From the NCBI GenBank assembly GCA_023428885.1, contig JAEYWQ010000236.1, positions 1 to 9,954 of the forward strand: 9,954 bases of DNA. Direction: 5' to 3'. The notes beneath the pieces were generated by a model, which saw nothing but the letters and a program-made list of their open reading frames with translations, was not told the origin of the DNA and searched no databases. This document shows positions 1-5,501 of this stretch, piece by piece. Numbering within the stretch: the stretch's first letter is position 1; each line of letters begins with the position of its first letter. The DNA is from Bacillota bacterium. Its GTDB lineage: Bacteria > Bacillota > Clostridia > Lachnospirales > Lachnospiraceae. Position numbers and translations under genes: made by a program.

Positions 1-813
1 CGAATCACGGTGAGAGTATACTGTTACTTCCTTTACTCCCTTACGAAGAGCAGTTCTGGCTACGTCCATGGCAGAGTTACCAGCACCAATTATGGCTAAA
101 GAATCACCCAAATCATAGGAATCCGGATTCACTAAGTAATCAATGGCATAATGTACGTTACCTAAGGTCTCCCCTTTAATTCTTAAAGAGTTAGGTCTCC
201 ATACGCCAGTTCCGATGAAGATTGACAGATAACCATCACGAAGCAATTCATCCACACCAATTGCTCCACCAATTGTTGTATTTGGTCGAATCTTAATACC
301 TAAGTCTAACATTTTCTTCTTATATTTATCAAGTATTGTTTTAGGCAATCTAAATTCTGGAATACCATATCTCAATACACCACCGATTTTTTCTCTGGTT
401 TCAAACACGGTAACATCGTAACCTTTTTGTGCAAGCAGGATTGAAATCGTAATTCCCGCTGGTCCTGAACCAATAACAGCTGCTCTTTTGTTCTTTTTCT
501 CACAACGTTCTAGAACCATTTTATCAAAATACGTTTCAGAGATATAGTGTTCAATACTGGAGATATGAACTGGCATCCCCTTCTTATTCAAGATGCAATG
601 CCCTTCACATTGTTTTTCGTGGTCACATACCAGGGAACATACAATGGAAAGTGGATTATTGTTAAAAACCATCTCACCAGCTTTGGAGATACCTCCATTT
701 AAAAGCTCCTGGATCATGGTAGGAATTGGTGTGTTAATTGGACACCCTTCTCTACATAGTGGTCTTTTACAATTCAAACAACGTTTCGCTTCATATACTA
801 CATGGTCAGCCAT
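1..813 (-). CDS. Glutamate synthase small-chain-like / NfnB-like NAD(P)-dependent oxidoreductase, N-terminal part (partial)
   Basis: Flavoprotein oxidoreductase of the GltD/NfnB family, which moves electrons between NAD(P)H, FAD and iron-sulfur clusters in the cytoplasm. I translated 271 codons from ATG at 813-811 to the window edge; the family runs about 415-470 residues, so the C-terminus is missing. Visible are eight cysteines in the N-terminal double [4Fe-4S] domain (C12, C15, C20, C24, then C59, C63, C69, C73), an FAD Rossmann motif VIGSGPAG (113-120), the FRLPK segment (154-158), and a second dinucleotide motif IIGAGNSAMDVA (241-252) for NADPH. The start has a well-placed AGGAG site. 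The N-terminal pattern EAKRCLNCK fits the group often named homotetrameric NADPH glutamate synthase (gltA), which also contains NfnB, the bifurcating NADH/ferredoxin:NADP oxidoreductase subunit. An nfnA partner is not upstream here; the gene downstream lies outside the window. The family call is firm, the exact reaction is not. Confidence 0.9.
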   Translation of the reverse strand, partial: MADHVVYEAKRCLNCKRPLCREGCPINTPIPTMIQELLNGGISKAGEMVFNNNPLSIVCSLVCDHEKQCEGHCILNKKGMPVHISSIEHYISETYFDKMVLERCEKKNKRAAVIGSGPAGITISILLAQKGYDVTVFETREKIGGVLRYGIPEFRLPKTILDKYKKKMLDLGIKIRPNTTIGGAIGVDELLRDGYLSIFIGTGVWRPNSLRIKGETLGNVHYAIDYLVNPDSYDLGDSLAIIGAGNSAMDVARTALRKGVKEVTVYSHRDS

Positions 814-840
814 ACTTTTTCTCCTCTCGAATACAACAAC

Positions 841-856
841 GTTACGTGACCGTAAC
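841..856. repeat. Perfect 6-bp inverted repeat in the leader of the GltD/NfnB-like gene
   Basis: GTTACG-TGAC-CGTAAC. It lies downstream of the predicted -10 box and 27 bases before the start codon. No T-run follows on either strand, so it does not look like a terminator. It could be an operator for a dimeric repressor or a short mRNA hairpin; the sequence does not decide. Confidence 0.4.
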
Positions 857-877
857 CCTTTTCAACCTGTAGAATTA

Positions 878-905
878 ATTATACCTAATATATATTAAAT
901 TACAA
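878..905 (-). promoter_or_regulatory. Predicted sigma-A promoter of the GltD/NfnB-like gene
   Basis: Reading the minus strand, TTGTAA (905-900), a 16-base spacer, then a perfect TATAAT (883-878). Transcription would start near 871, giving a leader of about 58 bases. The -35 box lies only seven bases past the capA stop codon, and I see no terminator between the genes, so capA readthrough could add to expression. Confidence 0.5.
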
Positions 906-911
906 CAATAG

Positions 912-2282
912 TTATTTAATTGTCGAACTTTCAAACTTTACATTTCTATAAATGGGATTTTCTTGTAAGATCCACTCCCCAACAATATCTCGAGACAACT
1001 GTTGTAGTTTCTCTAAACTAAAATCCTTTCCTCGATAATTTCCAAGAATATAATGTTTCTGCGCTAAACTCTGGGAATAGTCTGATAACTTATAAACAGT
1101 TAGCTTGCTAAGGTTAGCTCTCTCATAATGTGTAACGATCGGTGTGATGGCTGCCTCTTTAATATATGCCTTCCCATCTTCCTTAATAATTGTTATATTA
1201 GCCATCCCCCCTAACATCCGATCGGTATAGTCCATTGTAGATACAAAATTGCCCAGCGAATAATATACCAGCATACGATGACCGTCACTACTGCTTATCC
1301 AGTCAATTGGTTGTAACACATGGGGGTGACTTCCTATGATAAGATCGACTCCTTGATTAGCAAAAAAATCAGCCCATAATCTCTGATATTTTCCTTCCTC
1401 ATATTGATACTCATTTCCCCAATGCGGGAATACAATAATAAAATCAGAAACTTCCTTGGCTTTCTTGATATCTTGAATGATCTTCTGTTCATGGAAGGCA
1501 TTCACCATATAAGACTTATCACTTGGTAGTGATAAGCCATTCAAACCATAAGTATAATTAAGCATTGCAATCTTGATACCATTAGACTCTATGACAGCAA
1601 TATTTGAATAGCTTTCTTCTGATCCATGAATCCCAAGTACCGTAATCTCTGGATACTTCTCCCAATAGGCTAAGGTATTCTCAATTCCCTCAACACCCTT
1701 ATCTGCCACATGATTGCTTGCATGCAATACAACGTCAAAGCCAGCATTACGAATTGCATCACCAACTTCCATCGGGGAGCAAAATCTTGGATATCCACTG
1801 TAACCCATCTGACTTGTACCCAATATGGTCTCTTGATTAATAATAGCAATATCTGCATTGCTAAAGTCTCTTTTCATATGAGCAAAGATATGATCAAAAT
1901 TATAAGTACCATCCTCCCTTAAGCCACTATCCACTACTTTTTTATGTATTAAATCATCACCCACTGCCACTAAAGTTACTTCATGAACGGTAGGAGTTGG
2001 GATCGGGCTTGGTGTAGGGAATGGGCTTGGTGTAGGGAATGGGCTTGGTGTGGGTGACTTTGTTATCATAGGAGTAATGCTTGTAGCTACAGTAATACTA
2101 GCTGTCAAGTTAGTTTCTTTCTCACTTGAGTCACTTGTTGCTACAGGATCGAATTCGTAAGTACTTAAGGTAGTCATCGTAGCCTGTTTTCCACAAGCAC
2201 TAAATATAAAGCATATTACAAATCCTACGAAGCTTTTGCATATTACTAAGCATGCGCTCTTCAATAAGCTTTTTTCTTTCAT
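912..2282 (-). CDS. CapA-family (PGA_cap) lipoprotein, metallophosphatase-like fold
   Basis: 456 residues. CapA proteins are surface-anchored and related to the poly-gamma-glutamate capsule protein; their fold is metallophosphatase-like and most have no proven substrate. A hydrophobic signal ends in lipobox FSAC with C30 as the likely lipidated residue, so the protein should sit on the outer face of the membrane. Residues 31-100 are a Ser/Thr/Pro-rich linker with TPSPFP repeats (76-97). The catalytic domain follows: VGDD (107-110), NQET (149-152), ASNH (188-191), PHWGNEY (286-292), GSHPHVLQP (317-325) and YSLGNF further on. The start chosen is ATG at 2282, because GGGAGG lies 11 bases upstream; an in-frame GTG at 2294 overlaps that site and is rejected. 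No capB, capC or capD genes are nearby, so a role in capsule synthesis is not supported by context. It has its own promoter, divergent from glmS. Confidence 0.93.
   Translation of the reverse strand: MKEKSLLKSACLVICKSFVGFVICFIFSACGKQATMTTLSTYEFDPVATSDSSEKETNLTASITVATSITPMITKSPTPSPFPTPSPFPTPSPIPTPTVHEVTLVAVGDDLIHKKVVDSGLREDGTYNFDHIFAHMKRDFSNADIAIINQETILGTSQMGYSGYPRFCSPMEVGDAIRNAGFDVVLHASNHVADKGVEGIENTLAYWEKYPEITVLGIHGSEESYSNIAVIESNGIKIAMLNYTYGLNGLSLPSDKSYMVNAFHEQKIIQDIKKAKEVSDFIIVFPHWGNEYQYEEGKYQRLWADFFANQGVDLIIGSHPHVLQPIDWISSSDGHRMLVYYSLGNFVSTMDYTDRMLGGMANITIIKEDGKAYIKEAAITPIVTHYERANLSKLTVYKLSDYSQSLAQKHYILGNYRGKDFSLEKLQQLSRDIVGEWILQENPIYRNVKFESSTIK
1987..2053 (-). repeat. 18-bp tandem repeat coding for the TPSPFP linker of the CapA protein
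   Basis: Unit GGGCTTGGTGTAGGGAAT (plus strand) occurs exactly at 2005-2022 and 2023-2040. A partial third copy starts at 2041, and a degenerate copy lies at 1987-2004. Each 18-bp unit codes for six residues, so copy-number change keeps the frame and only lengthens or shortens the wall-spanning linker. Confidence 0.85.
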
Positions 2283-2313
2283 AAATCTACTCACCTCCCA
2301 TCAGTCTTTCTCC

Positions 2314-2342
2314 ATTATCCATATATTGGAAAGAAATGTCAA
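2314..2342 (-). promoter_or_regulatory. Predicted sigma-A promoter of the capA-family gene
   Basis: On the minus strand: perfect TTGACA (2342-2337), 17-base spacer, GATAAT (2319-2314), one mismatch from consensus. The start point would be near 2307, leaving a short leader of about 25 bases that contains the GGGAGG site. It is divergent from the glmS promoter about 95 bases away. Confidence 0.6.
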
Positions 2343-2437
2343 TTACATTTTACATTATTTTACTTTCCCCTTATACAACTTATGTAACTCTTTACTTCAT
2401 CCTTCATATGATATTTACATATAGGTATAGAGTTTGA

Positions 2438-2466
2438 TTGACATCATACCTATCATCATGTAAAAT
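2438..2466 (+). promoter_or_regulatory. Predicted sigma-A promoter of glmS
   Basis: Perfect TTGACA (2438-2443), 17-base spacer, TAAAAT (2461-2466), one mismatch from consensus. The start point would be near 2473, about 95 bases upstream of the ribozyme cleavage site, so self-cleavage would release a short 5' fragment of that size. Confidence 0.6.
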
Positions 2467-2566
2467 AGTCCTGTCAGTCCGAGACAACGTAGAGTTTATG
2501 TGACATATCTCTTATCACTAAATTCATTGACAGAAATGTCTTCTTGACCTTAATCAAGATAAAATT

Positions 2567-2712
2567 AGCGCCATGTACCTTTGTCGGACGGAATAACCAA
2601 AGGTTGACGAGGTAGAGAGTTAGCGAAAATGTTCGGCGGATGCTCTCTCGTGGAGTTTGAACACGTGATGTACAGAAAAATCGGCAGGTAACTACCGGAC
2701 AACAGCTGTACA
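2567..2712 (+). ncRNA. glmS ribozyme (glucosamine-6-phosphate-activated self-cleaving riboswitch)
   Basis: The element cleaves its own mRNA with glucosamine-6-phosphate as cofactor and so lowers GlmS when the product is abundant. The cleavage site is expected between A2567 and G2568, at the conserved A|GCGCC. Helices I can pair by eye: P1 ACCTTTG 2577-2583 with CAAAGGT 2598-2604; P2 AGAGAG 2614-2619 with CTCTCT 2643-2648; P3 CGTG 2649-2652 with CACG 2662-2665; P4 TGTACAG 2669-2675 with CTGTACA 2706-2712. The conserved core strings TTGACGAGG (2604-2612) and CGGCGG (2634-2639) are present, and GGCG (2635-2638) can pair with CGCC next to the cleavage site, as in the family pseudoknot. It ends about 40 bases before the glmS ribosome binding site. 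All core parts look intact, so it should be active. Confidence 0.95.
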
Positions 2713-2764
2713 ATCAAACGATTTGCACTTTGACAACAAAATATTATTTAAAAGGAGAATCGTT

Positions 2765-4606
2765 ATGTGTGGAATTATTGGATTTACCGGTCACTTAAAT
2801 TCGGCCGAGGTGTTACTTCAAGGACTCGGAGAATTAGAGTATCGCGGTTATGACAGTGCAGGTATTGCATGCTTTGTGGAGAATGGAATTGAAGTTATTA
2901 AGTCAGTTGGTAAGGTTTCTGCTTTAAAAGAAAAAGTACCAGCAGACTTTGCTGCAACCTGCGGAATTGGTCACACTCGTTGGGCCACTCATGGTGGCGT
3001 ATTTGAAGTAAACGCCCACCCTCACAAGTTTGGTAAGATTACCTTGATTCATAATGGAATCATTGAAAATTATCATGAACTGGAACAAAGATTAGCCTTA
3101 ACTGGCCGTTACCCTGTTTCTCAAACAGATACAGAAATCGCTGCTATGTTACTTGACAGCCTGTATCATGGGGATGCTCAAGAAACTCTTAGGGAAGCAT
3201 GCAAGCAATTAGAAGGTGCATATGCTTTCTTAATCATGTTTGAAGATCAGCCAGAGGTCATTTATGCTATTCGTAAAGGCAGCCCATTAGTTGCCTGCCA
3301 GACAGAACAAGGCTCCGTGATCGCTTCGGATATGGTAGCCTTATTACGCTATTCGAAGGATTATTTTGTGTTGCCTGAATTTAAAATTGCTAAAATAACT
3401 AAAACAGCAATTACCATCACTGACTTAGATGGTGAACTCTATGTGCCTGAGATTTTAAGCGTAACCTGGGATATCTCAGCAGCACAGAAGAATGGCTTTA
3501 AGCATTATATGAAGAAAGAAATCTTCGAACAGCCAGAAGCTCTTCTTCGCACTATCTCCCCAAGAATCATGAAACTGATTACTTCCAATGAACAAGAATT
3601 GATCTTACCTGATTTTACTACGGATCATATCGACGAAAGTATCTATGACGGCATCAATCGGATCTTCATAACAGCTTGTGGTACAGCTATGCATGCAGGT
3701 CTTATGGGTAAGGTATTGTTTGAGAAGTTGTTACGTATTCCTGTCACAGTTGATATCGCTTCCGAATTCCGTTATCAAGATCCAATTATTGATGAGAAAA
3801 CCTTAGTGATTACAGTATCCCAGTCTGGTGAAACAGCAGATACTCTCGCCGCTCTTCGCTTAGCGAAAGAAGCTGGTGCCAGAACTTTATCCATCGTAAA
3901 TGTAAAAGGTTCTTCCATCGCTAGAGAAAGTGATTATGTTTTCTATACCCATGCTGGTCCAGAAATCGCCGTTGCAAGTACCAAGGCTTATACAGCTCAA
4001 TTAGCAGCCTTCTATATGATTGCATTCCATTATGCTTATAGTAAGAATAGAATCAATGCTGAGGAATGCTCCGAATATATGCAGCTATTACTAGATACCA
4101 TTCCAAGTATTGAAGAAATATTAAAACAAACTGAGCAAATTAAAGAAATTAGTAAGAGCTTGGTAACTGCGGAAAACTTATTCTTCATTGGTCGTGGTAT
4201 GGACGCTGCTTTATGTAGCGAAGGATCTATCAAATTAAAAGAGATAACTTATATCCATTCTGAAGCTTATGCAGCAGGTGAGTTAAAGCATGGTACCTTA
4301 TCTCTTATAACAGAGAATGTACCGGTGATTGCATTAGCAACTCAAGGTAATGTACTTTCTAAGATGATTTCCAATATCAAAGAAGTCCGTGCCCGTGATG
4401 CGATGGTTATCTGTATCACTACTAAGGAAACAGTGATGGAAGATATTTTATGTGATGCAAGAATTAATATACCTACAACAGCTGATATCTTCGCACCATT
4501 TTCAGCTGCAGTAGTTCTGCAATTAATTGCATATTATACTTCTGCTGCTCGTGGACTTGATGTGGATCAGCCAAGAAACTTAGCGAAATCTGTAACGGTA
4601 GAATAA
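2765..4606 (+). CDS. glmS: Glutamine--fructose-6-phosphate aminotransferase (isomerizing)
   Basis: 613 residues; E. coli GlmS has 609. It makes glucosamine-6-phosphate from fructose-6-phosphate and glutamine, the first committed step to UDP-GlcNAc and peptidoglycan, in the cytoplasm. The start is ATG at 2765, not the in-frame TTG at 2723: AAAGGAGA lies just upstream, and Met removal exposes the nucleophile C2 of MCGIIGF. The glutaminase domain shows EYRGYDSAG (25-33) and GHTRWATHG (69-77). Two SIS sugar-binding domains follow, with ACGTA at 304-308 and SQSGET after it, then GRGMD, EGSIKLKEI and the C-terminal PRNLAKSVTVE, where K608 matches the Schiff-base lysine of E. coli. ACGTA has Ala where E. 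coli has Ser; I recall this as a tolerated variation. Transcribed alone from its own promoter and controlled by the upstream ribozyme. Confidence 0.98.
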   Translation: MCGIIGFTGHLNSAEVLLQGLGELEYRGYDSAGIACFVENGIEVIKSVGKVSALKEKVPADFAATCGIGHTRWATHGGVFEVNAHPHKFGKITLIHNGIIENYHELEQRLALTGRYPVSQTDTEIAAMLLDSLYHGDAQETLREACKQLEGAYAFLIMFEDQPEVIYAIRKGSPLVACQTEQGSVIASDMVALLRYSKDYFVLPEFKIAKITKTAITITDLDGELYVPEILSVTWDISAAQKNGFKHYMKKEIFEQPEALLRTISPRIMKLITSNEQELILPDFTTDHIDESIYDGINRIFITACGTAMHAGLMGKVLFEKLLRIPVTVDIASEFRYQDPIIDEKTLVITVSQSGETADTLAALRLAKEAGARTLSIVNVKGSSIARESDYVFYTHAGPEIAVASTKAYTAQLAAFYMIAFHYAYSKNRINAEECSEYMQLLLDTIPSIEEILKQTEQIKEISKSLVTAENLFFIGRGMDAALCSEGSIKLKEITYIHSEAYAAGELKHGTLSLITENVPVIALATQGNVLSKMISNIKEVRARDAMVICITTKETVMEDILCDARINIPTTADIFAPFSAAVVLQLIAYYTSAARGLDVDQPRNLAKSVTVE

Positions 4607-4715
4607 GAAAGAAGAAAAGAGAGATGTATTTGTGAGTTTTCAGGTAGTTTGTAAAATTCATATTTCATTATTGAGTATTACTCAATGTAAATTATCATTT
4701 GGTGCTTTGAATATG

Positions 4716-4751
4716 CAGAGAGATACTAATAGTATCTCTCTGTTCTACTTT
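4716..4751 (+). terminator. Rho-independent terminator after glmS
   Basis: A perfect 12-bp stem, CAGAGAGATACT (4716-4727) with AGTATCTCTCTG (4731-4742), has a 3-base AAT loop. TTCTACTTT follows, a moderate U-tract. A smaller 7-bp palindrome ATTGAGT/ACTCAAT (4670-4676 and 4680-4686) lies upstream of it in the 3' region of glmS. Confidence 0.75.
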
Positions 4752-4794
4752 ACAGGTGAGAAAATGGTTGGTAGACTTTTAAGATTTGCTTCAT

Positions 4795-5063
4795 AATACT
4801 CTTACATCTATACCCGGCTTTGTAGAAAGTATTACAAAAAGCTCTTTAGAACCGATTGAAGAATACACTATGGGCTTTGATATGTATTGCAACCTTACCC
4901 ATCTAATTGCCTGATTAAGTTGCTGTTCGTAGGCTCGAGAAGTTTGCTAAACCACTTCCTTCATCTATACCTTTACTGGTACCAACTTGTGGTTCGCTAC
5001 ACTTGGCGGTAAATACCGGTGGCTAGACTTTCACTAGCTAGATTAGTGCCATGCCTGGCACAC
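4795..5063 (-). mobile_element. Degenerate group II intron fragment (5' part of domain I only)
   Basis: Reading the minus strand from 5063, the fragment begins GTGTGCC and matches the 5' GUGYG rule of group II introns. Landmarks of domain I follow: hairpin GTGCC/GGCAC, GCTAG-TGAAAGT-CTAGC (the common GTGAAAGTC loop, plus 5026-5034), CGGTA/TACCG, GAAGGAAG (plus 4955-4962) with GCAAACTTC (plus 4939-4947), and TACGAACAG (plus 4923-4931). In the loop that follows, AATCAGG (minus strand, plus 4910-4916) can pair over seven positions, two as G-U, with TTTGATT, the last seven exon bases before the intron (5070-5064). That is a plausible EBS1-IBS1 contact. No reverse transcriptase reading frame and no domain V hairpin (AGCCGUAUG...CGUACGGUU type) were found downstream, so it cannot splice or move. 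The left boundary is uncertain (about 4755-4890). The assignment rests on remembered domain I consensus and not on a covariance search. Confidence 0.65.
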
Positions 5064-5066
5064 AAT

Positions 5067-5122
5067 CAAAAGTGTGCTTCGCACACTCTCGCGATGTAGT
5101 TTAACGTAAGCGCACACTTTTG
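5067..5122. repeat. Mutually exclusive hairpins at the intron insertion point
   Basis: AGTGTGC-TTC-GCACACT (5071-5087) is a 7-bp hairpin. On the minus strand it is followed by TTTGATT and then the intron start at 5063, so it resembles a terminator stem placed just upstream of the intron. The same left arm, CAAAAGTGTGC (5067-5077), is also a perfect 11-bp match to GCACACTTTTG (5112-5122). The two pairings cannot form together. Confidence 0.55.
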
Positions 5123-5147
5123 TTCCGCGCGCGAAGCTGCGCATCAT

Positions 5148-5167
5148 GCCCGAAGGGCTTTTTATTT
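5148..5167 (+). terminator. Terminator-like hairpin in the glmS-PLD gap
   Basis: GCCC-GAA-GGGC (5148-5158) is directly followed by TTTTTATTT. The stem is short but GC-only, and the T-run is good. It closes a GC-rich stretch (about 5070-5158) that differs from the AT-rich DNA around it. No gene is evident upstream for it to end, so it may belong to the remnant element. Confidence 0.5.
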
Positions 5168-5391
5168 AATAGGAAATGCGACGCAATTTTACAAGAGCAA
5201 CAAATACAATAATAATGGATGTAAGTGAGAATTTAGCTCCGGATATTGAGCATCCTGTCGAGATTACAAATATGGAGTAAAATCAAACTATCTGAGAATT
5301 GCTTGTTTATAATCCTGTAAATCCGTTTAAAATCCTCAAACTATTTGAGTTATAAGCTATCCATATTACTTCTTTATTAGCTAGGATAACA
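5168..5391. other. Gene-poor stretch with short palindromes, upstream of the PLD-family gene
   Basis: There is no supported gene. A 34-codon reading frame (5176-5280, plus) starts ATGCGACGC, but its AGGAA lies directly against the ATG, so initiation there is doubtful. CTCAAA-CTA-TTTGAG (5335-5349) is a perfect 6-bp palindrome. A closely related copy, TCAAACTATCTGA, starts at 5283. The octamer TAATCCTG occurs at 5310-5317 and again at 5409-5416, inside the promoter region. These could be regulator sites, but I recognise no known operator. Confidence 0.3.
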
Positions 5392-5396
5392 TTGGT

Positions 5397-5423
5397 TTGA
5401 GTCGATTTTAATCCTGATATAAT
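5397..5423 (+). promoter_or_regulatory. Predicted promoter of the PLD-family gene (extended -10)
   Basis: A perfect TATAAT (5418-5423) is preceded by TGA, giving the extended -10 form TGnTATAAT. The -35 candidate TTGAGT (5397-5402) is at a short 15-base spacing, which the extended -10 could offset. The leader would be about 75 bases. A second TATAAT lies at 5446-5451 without a clear -35. Confidence 0.45.
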
Positions 5424-5501
5424 GATATATTAAGGGTTTAAGCCATATAATAAAGTAATTACTATGTTTTTAGTCCTTGCAAACTGTTATCAGGGGGGAT
5501 A

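Noticed and set aside
593..898. 101-codon plus-strand reading frame
   Set aside because: It is antisense to the oxidoreductase N-terminus and its promoter; no family features.
2292..2294. GTG as start of the CapA-family protein
   Set aside because: It lies inside the GGGAGGTGAG ribosome binding site; ATG at 2282 is properly spaced and gives a clean lipoprotein signal.
2527..2556. Second candidate glmS promoter (TTGACA at 2527-2532)
   Set aside because: No acceptable -10 box at normal spacing (TTAATC or TAATCA only), whereas 2438-2466 is much better. The TTGACA is better explained as part of a short hairpin.
2474..2713. 79-codon minus-strand reading frame upstream of glmS
   Set aside because: It lies antisense to the glmS ribozyme, whose conserved core fully explains the sequence.
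4750..5063. Plus-strand protein remnant (broken transposase) in the glmS-PLD gap
   Set aside because: All plus-strand frames are broken and show no transposase motifs, while the minus strand fits group II intron domain I landmarks in order.
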